Source of the DNA: Lepas anatifera
Lineage: Eukaryota > Arthropoda > Thecostraca > Lepadidae
Assembly (NCBI GenBank): GCA_034440635.1
Contig: JAOTON010001271.1
Coordinates: forward strand, 682,001-746,000
Direction: 5' to 3'
DNA: 64,000 bases
A program made the translations under genes and the position numbers. Each line of letters begins with the position of its first letter. The stretch's first letter is position 1. A model generated the notes under the pieces. The model had not been told where the DNA came from, ran no database searches, and worked only from the letters and a program-made list of their open reading frames with translations. Shown here in pieces: positions 24,306 through 36,469 of this stretch.

Positions 24306-24882
24306 TTAGATACAAAAGTTCTTAGAAAATACGAACGACACAGCAACAGCACTTGATCCGCATTGGTAGAGGCTTTAACTTTGGGCCTAGGCCCTCATAA
24401 CAGTTCCAATACCATGGACGGGTTCAGGATTTCCGATTAGAAGAGGGCACCTCGGTCATGGGGCAGCATTTCGATCAGAGGGGGAGTAATGTGAGCCTGG
24501 TGGCGCCATTCTTAAGCTGTGACGTTTCTGCGAGGAACCAAATCGATTTGTGAAGGCGGTAATACTTTCTAGGGGAAGCTTCAGGAAGCCGAAGTTCCAG
24601 AAGTTCCAGGAAGAACCAGGCAGTCTCAGGGGAGCCGAGGCGCAGTGTGGGGGCGCCCAGAGGTCGCCCAGGGACACATTATTTCCCCTTCCCCTTGGTT
24701 CTATGTCACGGACGGGGTTCAAGGCAACTCACCGCATTAAGTGTGCCGTTGGTTGAGGGAGCAACAGTTGGTCCAGCAACGGCTTCCACAAGAGCACCTC
24801 TCCGAAACGTCAGGCACACCTGTCGAGGTATCGATAACGTTAATGCGAAAGCTTAAAACCAGGCTCGTCTGTAAAAACATGG
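24306..24882. other. Unassigned DNA
   Basis: No gene recognised. The frames at 24456-24856 are open on both strands and unsupported. Confidence 0.4.
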
Positions 24883-25051
24883 GTCAGAAACAGTAACGGA
24901 TACGAGGGCTACGGGGCTCAAGCCTTCACAAATGTCAAAGTGCCTATAGCAAATGCATAGCCAGAAGCTAATCCGAGGCAATGGCGGGGGAGGCTCAAGC
25001 CCCTATCCCCTCCCCCAGAAATGAAGCCATAGATCCGCCACTCGTCAACGA
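24883..25051. mobile_element. hAT-like MITE, about 153 bp (type A)
   Basis: The body 24891-25043 has eroded ends CAGTAACGGATACGAGGG and ATAGATCCGCCACTC. It shares the interior GGCAATGGCGGGGGAGGCTC followed by AAGCCCC with its relatives. The flanks GTCAGAAA and GTCAACGA match at 5 of 8 positions. Confidence 0.55.
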
Positions 25052-25158
25052 GTTAGTGAAGCAGAGCAAACTGCACCCAAATCCTGGATGGCAATTCTCG
25101 CCCGGAAGCTTCAACTGAAGATCACTTGACTCACGACACTCAGGCGGCTGCAGCGCCC

Positions 25159-25166
25159 TATAAAAG
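25159..25166 (+). promoter_or_regulatory. Possible TATA box
   Basis: TATAAAAG lies in a GC-rich setting (CAGCGCCC-TATAAAAG-GTGGCGTGGG), the classical arrangement of a TATA core promoter. No transcript or coding region downstream can be assigned. Confidence 0.2.
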
Positions 25167-25169
25167 GTG

Positions 25170-26313
25170 GCGTGGGCTACTTGATCAGGATGGCTCTTGT
25201 ATATTGAAGTTCATCAGTAAAATTTTGGGTTCAATTTTTTAAAGAATATGTACTTATTTGGCAAGAAATGTCGCGCTAACTCTTTCAGATGCAATATATT
25301 TTCTGTCGAAGTATCGCAGAACGATTTTTAGGGAGATGAGGTACCTAGTTTGATTGTGTAGTGATTCAGCCACAGAACAACTTGAGCTGCATTCGATCAG
25401 CTCCCCGTACTGCACAGTGCGGAATTTGGATGCACCCGCTCATATGTCCCTGTAATGCTCCAGACGAGATGGTACCTTTATCGCAGCATACTCTAAGCGA
25501 GGGGCTTAATGCCAAAACTACCAATTTGTCTGTGTTTTTGAAACGTTCATATGTTCCATTAACAGTGGTTAACTTCCTTTCCTGAAAATTGATTACTTTC
25601 ACCGTTCTATCACAGAAGATAAAGTGACTAGGTAAAGTGGCAGGTTATACCAAAATCACGGCCGCACCAAAACGCCAAAATGAAATCAGCCATCGGAAGT
25701 GGTCAGATTGCGTGACGTGACCCGCAGTCCAACTGAGGCCCGGAATGTAATTGGATTGATCACTTGAGGGTTGGCCGGAAAAGACCTCGCCCCCGGGCGT
25801 TTGGGTCAGGGCGCAGACAGTAGCGCTCTACATGCGGTGTGGGAGGGGCTCCCCATCTGGTGTGAGCTAGCACAGGGCAACGGGAAACTGGTGTCTCAAG
25901 ACTAATCAGGAAACATGTTCAGCCGCAACTGAAAAATTAATCAAACAAAAAAGAATCAATGTTCATGAAATAAACGCACCCATGGAAGACTCCAAAAATA
26001 TTCCTAGACTTGACGAAAAGATCCGTGTTGAGGAGCATTATGATAATATTAGAACGTTCCATAATCATACCTTTGTTACGTTTTAACAGGTGTTCTATCA
26101 TTTAAGATCATTGTACTATTACCAAACCATGTTATAGAAAAGCAAGACGTGAATGCGAACGATATTGGTCGGAAAGGAAAAAAACACCAGAAAGTAACAT
26201 GCTGGAAGAACATTTAAGCCTGGTTTACCGGCATCATTTCACTTCCATATTATATTATGCAGGAAGAGAATAAAACTTATATTATACTGTTCTGAACTTT
26301 GGCTACCAAGATT
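25170..26313. other. Unassigned DNA left of the macrosatellite
   Basis: No gene recognised. The frames at 25361-25602 are open on both strands and unsupported. Confidence 0.4.
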
Positions 26314-26537
26314 TCAGAAGCCGGTGACGAACGAGGTAAGAAACGGCTTCTATTCTGATATTCTGACAGTTTTTCCGGTCTCGTCGTCAGAAGCCGGTGA
26401 CGAACGAAGTGAGAAACGGCTTCTATACTGACAGTTTTTCGTTCTCTGTTGTCCGTAGTAGTAGTCAGAAGCCGGTGACGAACGAAGTAAGAAACGGCTT
26501 CTATTCTGACAGTTTTTCCGGTCTCGTCGTGGTTGTC

Positions 26538-26570
<33 letters not shown>
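26314..26570. repeat. Hairpin-forming ~75-bp tandem units followed by (TGT)n
   Basis: Three units start at 26314, 26387 and 26465. Each contains AGAAGCCG and, about 20 bp later, CGGCTTCT, with TCAGA/TCTGA outside, so each can fold into a stem. A fourth copy lies at 30631-30695, between units 1 and 2. The (GTT)n run that starts every unit follows (26540-26570 here), with a different length in each unit. Confidence 0.85.
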
Positions 26571-27724
26571 CTGTTCTGAGCGCTGGTATCAGAGACCTAA
26601 AACTTTTGTGGATAGAAGGCACTTCCAAATGAATCAGCACCACGGTTGTCAATTTTCAAAATTTTCAAAATTTTGCCCAGAATTATGCATTATGTGATTT
26701 TTAACTTTTATTTTTCTATTTTTTGCTAATTCATCTAGACTCTTCAAACTTGCACCCTTTTACATCAGGGAAATTTGTAGTTCACACAAAAAGTTGGAAA
26801 GAAAAAGCTTTAAATTTAGGGCTCTAAATTAGCTTTTAAACTTTGCACCCTAAATTTGGCATAAAACTCATGGTCTACACTACAGGCTCGAAATATCTGA
26901 AGCTACAGCAGTTCAGGTTCTGAGTCAAATACCAATTTAAAGGCCGGTTTGTGCAGTACTGCACAAACACAGAAACAAAACAAAAACGGAAATTTAAGGG
27001 TCCTTTTTGGCCCATTCCGTGAAGGTCTGCATTTCCCAAAATATCATTCAAACCCTTATATCTTCCGATCTAATTGATAAAAATTAGTTCCCATTTCAAA
27101 TAATAAGAGAGAATAGCCTCCTTTATTATATATTTAGAGATAAAAACTTTCAGGCTGAAACTTTTTATTTTATAGGCAAAAATAAAATATAAGTTTTTAA
27201 AATTTTTATTCTCAGCCCCCTGGTTTCCAGACCATGATAGCTACGGTATTGAACTTAATACGGCTGGATAGAAAACTTTGTTGCCGTCATTTTTCTCACT
27301 CATACCCCCCACTTATCTCTTACGGCTTCCGCGCTATAAGCCGTAAAATGCATTTCACAGTGGTAATTTTATCAGTTCATTTTTGCTTCACACCGGGGTT
27401 TAGGGTGGTTAGAGTCATTGGAGGAAATGAAATTTTGCATGCAGCTAGGTAAGAGACATATGTCGACATTCCATCTGCATATATATCAATGAAACACCAA
27501 GTTACCTTTACTAACATGCCGTTTCTCCACGCATCGTTGTAGCAAATCACCACGCGTCACCCCTGCGTCCACGTCGCGGCAACGCCGGCGATTGGCGCGG
27601 CCGTTTCTGTTTATTTATGGTCTGGTAAAAAAGTACCCAACACTACCCATAATGCATCACAAGTAATTAGAGTACCGTAAAAGTCTGAGTTTACAATAAG
27701 AGTATTATGTTTCTGTTTTTGGAC
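26571..27724. repeat. AT-rich 1.15-kb block, unit 1
   Basis: Homologous blocks lie at 30727-31878, 37534-38688, 41463-42300 (right end lost) and 44921-46075, and a much diverged one at about 34996-35700. Each well-preserved block carries one perfect 22-bp palindrome (here 26947-26968; arm GTTTGTGCAGT followed by its reverse complement). The block has no long conserved frame and no recognised transposon hallmark. Confidence 0.9.
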
Positions 27725-28145
27725 CATGGGTGGATCCAGGGAATAAGTAGGCTAGGTGCCCCCCCCACCCTTCTCCCCCCATCCCCTCCCCCAACCCCCA
27801 ATCGACCATCGGCGCCCTCTGAAATTGTAAAGACACGCCTCTCAAGGTCGATGACGCTCCCTGAAATGTCGCTTCCCATACGCGGATCCAGGATTGCCTA
27901 TCGGGGGCGAGGTGGAAGGGGAAACTTCCTGGTGGGCGCTATCTACACCAGGGACGCCACTTTTGGCCGGAAAAACCTATCAAGTAGGCGCTAAAACCTA
28001 TCAGTAGACCCCGATACCTGCATCTCGGGGAAAACGACATTTCAGGGGGTGCCATCGAACTTTCCAGGGGTTTCCGGGACAATTTCAGGGGGCGCTAAGA
28101 TTCTATGGGGGGCACCTGTCCACTTTCCCCTTGGATCCGCCTATG
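27725..28145. mobile_element. Type-B hAT-like MITE, unit 1
   Basis: It starts CATGGGTGGATCCAGGG and ends CCTTGGATCCGCCTATG. It is nearly identical in units 2, 4 and 6 and related to the solo copy at 22681-23320. An internal TIR-like word ACGCGGATCCAGG occurs near 27880. Satellite monomers start within a few tens of bases of its right end. Confidence 0.75.
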
Positions 28146-30211
28146 TCGTTTCGGGGGCGGGGGGCACGGAGGTGGGGCGTTACTGGTGTGGGGGTAAGGA
28201 GATCGAGCATAAGCGGATCCAGGACATCAGCATGGGGGTAAGGGCTAAAGAGTTCGAGCGTAGGGGACCCAGGATATCAGTACGAGGGTGGGGCTAGGGA
28301 GTTAGAGCATAGGCGGATCCAGGACATCGGTACGAGGGTCGGGCTAGGGAGTTAGAGCATAGGCGGATCCAGGACATCGGTGCGAGGGTCGGGCTAGGGA
28401 GTTAGAGCATAGGCGGATCCAGGACATTAGTACGGGGATGGGGCTAAGCAGCTGAGCATTAGCGGAATCAGGACATCAGTACGGGGTGAGACTCGGGGGT
28501 TCCAGCATAGGCGGATCCAGGACATCAGTAGGGGGGTAGGGGCTACGGAGTTCGAGCATAGGCGGATCCAGGATATTAGTACGGGGATGGGGCTAAGGAG
28601 CTCGAGCAGAGGTGGATCTAGGACATCAGTACGGCGGTGGGGCTAAGAAGCTCGAGCATAAGCGGATTCAGCTGATCAGTACGGGGGTGAGGCTCGGGAG
28701 CTCGAGCATAGTCGGATCCAGGACATCAGTAGGGGGTGGGGGCTAAATAGTTCGAGCATAGGCGGATCCAGGGCAGTACAGAGGTGGGGCTACGAAGTTC
28801 GAGCACAGGCGGATCCAGGACATCAGTAAGGGGGTGGGGTAAGGAGCTCGAGCATAGGCGGATCCAGGACATCAGTGGGGGGGGTAGGGGCTACGGAGTT
28901 CGAGCATAGGCGGATCCAAGACATCAGGAAGAAGGTGGGGTAAGGAGCTCGAGCATAGGCGGATCCAGGACATCAGTAGGGGGTAGGGGCTAAGGAGTTC
29001 GAGCATATGCGGATCCAGGACATCAGTACGGAGGTGGGGCTAAGAAGTTCGAGCATAGGCGGATCCAGGACATCAGTACGGGGGTGGGGCTAAGGAGCTC
29101 CAGCAAAGGCAGATCCAGGCCTCAGTACGGGGGTGGGGCTAAGGAGCTCGAGCATAGGCGGATCCAGGACATCAGTACGGTGGTGGGGCTCGGGCGTTCC
29201 AGCATAGGCGGATCCAGGACATTAGTAGGGTAGTAGGGACTAAAGATTTTGAGTATAGGCAAATCCAGGGCAGTACGGAGGTGGGGCTACGGAGTTCGAC
29301 CATAGGCAGATCCAGGACATCAGTTCGGGGGTGGGGCTAAGGAGCTCGAGCATAGGCGGATCCAGGACATCAGTGCAGGGGTGTGGCTCCGGACCTCGAG
29401 TAAAGGCGGATCCAGGACATCAGTACGGGGGTGGGGCTAAGGAGATCGAGCATAGGTGGATCCAGGACATCTGTACGGGGGTGGGGCTAAAGAGCTGGAG
29501 CATAGGCGGATCCAGGGCATCAGTATGGGTGTGGGGCTAAGGAGCTCGAGCAGAGGCGGATCCAGGGCATCAGTACGGGGGTGGGGCTAAGGGATTCGAG
29601 TATAGGCGGATAAAGGACATCAGTACAGAGTTGGGGCTAAGGAGCTCGACCATAAGCGGAGCCAGGATATCAGTACGGGGTTAGAGGCTAAGGAGTTTGA
29701 GCATAGGCGGATCCAGCATATCGGTACGGGGATGGGGCTAAGGAGATCCAGCATAGGCGGATCCAGGACATCTGTACGGAGGTGGGGCTAAGGAGCTCGA
29801 GCATAGGCGGAACCAGGACATCAGTATGGGTGTCGGGCTAAGGAGCTCGAGCATAAGCGGATCCAGGACATCAAGGGGCTAAAGAGTTAAAACAGGTAGG
29901 GGCTAAAGAGTTAAAACATAAGCGGATCCAGGACATCAGTACGGGGGTGGGGCTAAGGAGCTCGAGCATAAGCGGATTCAGGACATCAGTACGTGGGTGG
30001 GGCTCGGGAGCTCGAGCATAGGCGGATCCAGGACATCAGTAGGAGTAGGGGCTAAGGAGTTCAAGCATAGGCGGATCCAGGGCAGTATAGAGGTGGGGCT
30101 ACGGAGTTCGAGCATAGGCAGATCCAGGACATATGTAAGGGGGTGGGGTAAGGAGCTCGAGCATAGGCGGATCCAGGACATCAGTTCGGTGGTGGGGCTG
30201 AGGTCTCGAGC
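28146..30211. repeat. 50-bp satellite array, unit 1 (about 2.07 kb)
   Basis: The consensus monomer is CATAGGCGGATCCAGGACAT, then CAGTACGGGGGTGGGGCTAA, then GGAGCTCGAG (50 bp). Most monomers carry GGATCC and GAGCTC. At this length the array holds about 40 monomers, many with 1-5 changes and a few shortened. Monomers match the terminus of the type-A MITEs. Confidence 0.95.
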
Positions 30212-30630
30212 TGGGGCATAACTCGGTAACAAATAGGCTGAATTGGGTGAAAATCTGCAGGTATAGGTGAAATACCGTCGGAAAACCCATCATATTTTAT
30301 ATTGTATCTCCTTTCTTCTTGTCATGCCCGGTCTTAGCAACATTATGCAAAACAAACATTATGCGTGTGTTTATTTATTTGATGATATGAACAGAGGGCA
30401 AGCGTGGTGCAGTATGCAGAGACATGCTAATTTAGGAAAACATGGGCCTAGACAGGGGATTGAATGGAGCCATAATGAGAACACAAAACCTAAAACTCCA
30501 ACATTGCGTTGTTATAAGTATCAAACTGCTGAAAAAACTCGCCTGTCAATCGAACTGTTTGGCTAACGTACATTGTCACCGGCTTCTCCTGCGCCAGAGC
30601 GGCACCTGCCGAGGCCGCAGGCCGAGGTAG
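30212..30630. repeat. Post-satellite block, unit 1
   Basis: It begins near GGGGCATAACTCGGTAACAA and ends CGAGGCCGCAGGCCGAGG. Other copies are 34569-34975, 37108-37505, 41034-41442, 44495-44903 and 49565-49973. The end contains GTCACCGGCTTCT, complementary to AGAAGCCGGTGAC of the hairpin units, so neighbouring units can form a foldback. The first part (AACTCGGTAACAAATAGGCT, GAACAGAGGGCAAGCGTG) is related to the 272-bp repeats at 36470-37100. Confidence 0.9.
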
Positions 30631-31878
30631 TCAGAAGCCGGTGACGAACGAAGTAAGAAACGGCTTCTATTCTGACAGTTTTTCCGGTCTCGTCGTTGTC
30701 TGTTGTTGTTGTTGTTGTTGTTGTCTGTTCTGAGCGCTGGTATCAGAGACCTAAAACTTTTGTGGATAGAAGGCACTTCCAAATGAATAAGCACCACGGT
30801 TGTCAATTTTCAAAATTTTCAAAATTTTGCCCAGAATTTTGCATTATGTGATTTTTAACTTTTATTTTTCTATTTTTTGCTAATTCATCTAGACTCTTCA
30901 AACTTGCACCCTTTTACATCAGGGAAATTTGTAGTTCACACAAAAAGTTGGAAAGAAAAAGCTTTAAATTTAGGGCTCTAAATTAGCTTTTAAACTTTGC
31001 ACCCTAAATTTGGCATAAAACTCATGGTCTAAACTACAGGCTCGAAATATCTGAAGCTACAGCAGTTCAGGTTCTGAGTCAAATATCAACTTAAAGGCCG
31101 GTTTGTGCAGTACTGCACAAACACAGAAACAAAACAAAAACGGAAATTTAAGGGTCCTTTTTGGCCCATTCCGTGAAGGTCTGCATTTCCCAAAATAACA
31201 TTCAAACCCTTATATCTTCCGATCTAATTGATAAAAATTAGTTCCCATTTCAGATAATAAGAGAGAATAGCCTCCTTTATTATATATTTAGAGATAAAAA
31301 CTTTCAGACTGAAACTGTTTATTTTATAGGCAAAAATAAAATATAAGTTTTTAAAATTTTTATTCTCAGCCCCCTGGTTTCCAGACCATGATAGCTACGG
31401 TATTGAACTTAACACGGCTGGATAGAAAACTTCGTTGCCGTCATTTTTCTCACTCATACCCCCACTTATCTCTTACGGCTTCCGCGCTATAAGCCGTAAA
31501 ATGCATTTCACAGTGGTAATTTTATCAGTTCATTTTTGCTTCACACCGGGGTTTAGGGTGGTTAGAGTCATTGGAGGGAAATGAAATTTTGCATGCAGCT
31601 AGGTAAGAGACATATGTCGACATTCCATCTGCATATATATCAATGAAACACCAAGTTACCTTTACAAACATGCCGTTTCTCCACGCATCGTTGTAGCAAA
31701 TCACCACGCGTCACCCCTGCGTCCACGTCGCGGCAACGCCGGCGATCGGCGCGGCCGTTTCTGTTTATTTATGGTCTGGTAAAAAAGTACCCAACACTAC
31801 CCATAATGCATCACAAGTAATTAGAGTACCGTAAAAGTCTGAGTTTACAATAAGAGTATTATGTTTCTGTTTTTGGAC

Positions 31879-32298
31879 CATGGGTGGATCCAGGGAATAA
31901 GTAGGCTAGGTGCCCCCCCACCCTTCTCCCCCCATCCCCTCCCCCAACCCCCAATCGACCATCGGCGCCCTCTGAAATTGTAAAGACACGCCTCTCAAGG
32001 TCGATGACGCTCCCTGAAATGTCGCTTCCCATACGCGGATCCAGGATTGCCTATCGGGGGCGAGGTGGAAGGGGAAACTTCCTGGTGGGCGCTATCTACA
32101 CCAGGGACGCCACTTTTGGCCGGAAAAACCTATCAAGTAGGCGCTAAAACCTATCAGTAGACCCCGATACCTGCATCTCGGGGAAAACGACATTTCAGGG
32201 GGTGCCATCGAACTTTCCAGGGGTTTCCGGGACAATTTCAGGGGGCGCTAAGATTCTATGGGGGGCACCTGTCCCCTTTCCCCTTGGATCCGCCTATG
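31879..32298. mobile_element. Type-B hAT-like MITE, unit 2
   Basis: Nearly identical to the unit 1 copy, with the same ends. It lies between the AT-rich block (30727-31878) and the satellite array of unit 2. Confidence 0.75.
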
Positions 32299-34568
32299 TC
32301 GTTTCGGGGGCGGGGGGGGCACGGAGGTGGGGCGTTACTGGTGTGGGGGTAAGGAGATCGAGCATAAGCGGATCCAGGACATCAGCATGGGGGTAAGGGC
32401 TAAAGAGTTCGAGCATAGGCGGACCCAGGACATCAGTACGAGGGTGGGGCTAGGGAGTTAGAGCATAGGCGGATCCAGGACATCGGTACGAGGGTCGGGC
32501 TAGGGAGTTAGAGCATAGGCGGATCCAGGACATCGGTACGAGGGTCGGGCTAGGGAGTTAGAGCATAGGCGGATCCAGGACATTAGTACGGGGATGGGGC
32601 TAAGCAGCTGAGCATTAGCGGAATCAGGACATCAGTACGGGGTGAGACTCGGGAGTTCCAGCATAGGCGGATCCAGGACATCAGTAGGGGGGTAGGGGCT
32701 ACGGAGTTCGAGCATAGGCGGATCCAGGATATTAGTACGGGGATGGGGCTAAGGAGCTCGAGCAGAGGCGGATCTAGGACATCAGTACGGCGGTGGGGCT
32801 AAGAAGCTCGAGCATAAGCGGATTCAGCTGATCAGTACGGGGGTGGGGCTCGGGAGCTCGAGCATAGCCGGATCCAGGACATCAGTAGGGGGTGGGGGCT
32901 AAGTAGTTCGAGCATAGGCGGATCCAGGGCAGTACAGAGGTGGGGCTACGAAGTTCGAGCACAGGCGGATCCAGGACATCAGTAAGGGGGTGGGGTAAGG
33001 AGCTCGAGCATAGGCGGATCCAGGACATCAGTGGGGGGGTAGGGGCTACGGAGTTCGAGCATAGGCGGATCCAAGACATCAGGAAGAAGGTGGGGTAAGG
33101 AGCTCGAGCATAGGCGGATCCAGGACATCAGTAGGGGGTAGGGGCTAAGGAGTTCGAGCATATGCGGATCCAGGACATCAGTACGGAGGTGGGGCTAAGA
33201 AGTTCGAGCATAGGCGGATCCAGGACATCAGTACGGGGGTGGGGCTAAGGAGCTCCAGCAAAGGCGGATCCAGGCCTCAGTACGGGGGTGGGGCTAAGGA
33301 GCTCGAGCATAGGCGGATCCAGGACATCAGTACGGTGGTGGGGCTCGGGCGTTCCAGCATAGGCGGATCCAGGACATTAGTAGGGTGGTAGGGAATAAAG
33401 AGTTTGAGTATAGGCGAATCCAGGGCAGTACGGAGGTGGGGCTACGGAGTTCGAGCATAGGCAGATCCAGGACATCAGTTCGGGGGTGGGGCTAAGGAGC
33501 TCGAGCATAGGCGGATCCAGGACATCAGTGCAGGGGTGTGGCTCCGGAGCCTGAGTAAAGGCGGATCCAGGACATCAGTACGGGGGTGGGGCTAAGGAGA
33601 TCGAGCATAGGTGGATCCAGGACATCTGTACGGGGGTGGGGCTAAAGAGCTGGAGTATAGGCGGATCCAGGACATCAGTATGGGTGTGGGGCTAAGGAGC
33701 TCGAGCAGAGGCGGATCCAGGGCATCAGTACGGGGGTGGGGCTAAGGGGTTCGAGTATAGGCGGATAAAGGACATCAGTACAGAGGTGGGGCTAAGGAGC
33801 TCAAGCATAAGCGGATCCAGGACATCAGCAGAGGGGTAGGGGCTAAAGAGTTCGGGCATAGGCGGATCCAGGACATCAGTACGGGGGTGGGGCTAAGGAG
33901 CTCGAGCATAAGCGGAGCCAGGATATCAGTACGGGGTTAGAGGCTAAGGGGTTTGAGCATAGGCGGATCCAGCATATCGGTACGGGGATGGGGCTAAGGA
34001 GATCCAGCATAGGCGGATCCAGGACATCTGTACGGAGATGGGGCTAAGGAGCTCGAGCATAGGCGGATCCAGGACATCAGTATGGGTGTCGGGCTAAGGA
34101 GCTCGAGCAGAGGCGGATCCAGGACATCAGTACGGGGCCGGGGCTAAGGGGCTCGAGTATAGGCGGATCAAAGACATCAGTACGGGGGTGGGGCTAAGGA
34201 GCTCGAGCATAAGCGGATCCAGGACATCAAGAGGCTAAAGAGTTAAAACAGGTAGGGGCTAAAGAGTTAAAACATAAGCGGATCCAGGACATCAGTACGG
34301 GAGTGGGGCTAAGGAGCTCGAGCATAAGCGGATTCAGGACATCAGTACGTGGGTGGGGCTCGGGAGCTCGAGCATAGGCGGATCCAGGACATCATTAGGG
34401 GTAGGGGCTAAGGAGTTCAAGCATAGGCGGGTCCAGGGCAGTATAGAGGTGGGGCTACGGAGTTCGAGCATAGGCAGATCCAGGACATATGTAAGGGGTT
34501 GGGGTAAGGAGCTCGAGCATAGGCGGATCCAGGACATCAGTTCGGTGGTGGGGCTGAGGTCTCGAGCT
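32299..34568. repeat. 50-bp satellite array, unit 2 (about 2.27 kb)
   Basis: Same monomer as unit 1. The order of variant monomers is almost the same as in unit 1, with local insertion of a few monomers (for example around 33800-34200). The array was therefore copied as a block and then changed by a few monomer gains and losses. Confidence 0.95.
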
Positions 34569-34975
34569 GGGGCATAACTCGGTAACAAATAGGCTGAATT
34601 GGGTGAAAATCTGCAGGTATAGGTGAAATACCGTCGGAAAACCCATCATATTTTATATTGTATCTCCTTTCTTCTCGTCATGCCCAGTCTTTGCTTAACA
34701 AAACAAACATTATGCGTGTGTTTATTTATTTGATGACATGAACAGAGGGCAAGCGTGGTGCAGTATGCAGAGACATGCTAATTTAGGAAAACATGGGCCT
34801 AGACAGGGGATTGAATGGAGCCATAATGAGAACACAAAACCTAAAACTCCAACATTGCGTTGTTATAAGTATCAAACTGCTGAAAAAACTCGCCTGTCAA
34901 TCGAACTGTTTGGCTAACGTACATTGTCACCGGCTTCTCCTGCGCCAGAGCGGCACCTGCCGAGGCCGCAGGCCG

Positions 34976-36240
34976 AGGTAGTAGTAGTTGTTGTCTGTTC
35001 TGAGGACTGGTATCAGATACTTGAAACTTGCAGGGATGAAAGGCAGGAACCCATAAAAAATCCCGACGGCTGCAGATTTTCGAATTTTGCAAAAACTTTT
35101 CCAAAATTTTGGATTATATTTTTATAAACTTTTATTTTTCTATTTTTCTATTTTTAGTCTACAGCTCTCAAACTTACACTCTTTTACACACAATCAATTA
35201 CCAGTTGTTGCTCAAAGTTTGAAGCAAAAATCCAAATTTGTACTTCCAAAATGATTTTTTGAAACTTTTACCTCCAACTTGTAGTGAAATGCATTACCAA
35301 AGTTATAAGTTCGAAATATCTGAAGATATGATGCTAGGTGTTCCAAACTGGATTTTTACAGACAGAATGGACTGTGCATTACTGCATAGACACTAAACTG
35401 AACCAAAAGCATAATTTTGAAGGTCAGTTTTGGCCCTTTTTCCAAAACATTGCAATTATGGCCTAAAACTTTAAAACCATATAACTTTCAAAATTCTGGA
35501 CATTTTTGAACGCAGTTTTCTTTGTTGAGATGGGTATTGTCATTACAACAACATATTCTAAATGCAAATTTCTGAGTTAATGGGAAATATTTTTCTGCAA
35601 AAATACAATATTTTTTGTTTTTTTGGGAATTTAGGACTACATATTTCCAAATTTTCTTTTCGAAATTGGTACCAAAAAAAGCCCGGCTCAAGTTCTACAA
35701 CCGTCTGCCTGACCATACCCGCGCGTCTCCCATAGGTTTTGAGCTATATGATGATAAAGACTGAATTTGATGCGGTTTTCATAGGTTGTAATAGATTCAT
35801 CACGTGATAAAGTGCCTTTATACTCAACTGAGATATATGGCTCTCTCTAAACTTTTAGTATGGGAAATTATGAGCTCTGCCGTTTTTGTTTCATGACGCT
35901 CCGACGACTAGTTCGCCACTGAGGGGCAAAATACTTCGGTCCCGTTTTTCCCGCAGCAGTAGTGACGTCATTCTGCCCTTCTTGCATGGACCTTCTGTGC
36001 TGCGGCAGTAGGCTGCAGCCGGTAAATGCGTGCAAGAAAGGCATAACATTTTTATCCGAGTGCATACAGCGGGTGGCTAGCCGGTCGGGGCGGACGGGAA
36101 CCTGACTAGAGGGCAGAGGGTGCCGAGGCGTGTTTAGAGATCCGAGGAAGTGAGCAGTGATGCCCTCAGGTATCTAGGGAACGGTAGCAGGGTCCAGAGG
36201 CGTGCTGAGATAGCTCATGGGAAACATTTCGGACGGGGGA
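34976..36240. repeat. Diverged AT-rich block, unit 3
   Basis: It starts CTGTTCTGAGGACTGGTATC and follows the same order of landmarks as the other AT-rich blocks: a CGAAATATCTGAAG word, a degenerate palindrome GACTGTGCATTACTGCATAG near 35367, and a GTTTTGGCCC word. Identity is clearly lower and alignment fades after about 35700. This is an older relative rather than a recent copy. TGACGTCA (a CRE) lies near 35963. Confidence 0.75.
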
Positions 36241-36241
36241 G

Positions 36242-36372
36242 CAGTGAGGATGGGGGGCTGGTACGGGACTGGAGCCTTCCCCGCCATTGCCTCGGAACAG
36301 CTTCTGTGTTTGTATTAACCATAGATATTCTGACATTGGGGGGGGGAGTTCAGCCCCTAGCTCCGCCCATTG
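36242..36372. mobile_element. Eroded type-A MITE in unit 3
   Basis: The ends CAGTGAGGATGG and CTCCGCCCATTG, and an interior with CCTTCCCCGCCATTGCCTCG and CAGCCCCTAGCTCC, match the type-A family. No target duplication can be recognised. Confidence 0.5.
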
Positions 36373-36469
36373 TATCTACCACCATTTGAATAGCCACCAT
36401 GTATGTATATAAGCATATGAAAGATTGAAGATTTCGTTGCACTCCGTACCAAATTACCGAACAATATCA

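Noticed and set aside
28146..34568. CRISPR-like regular repeats
   Set aside because: Monomers are contiguous 50-bp satellite units with no unique spacers, in animal DNA.
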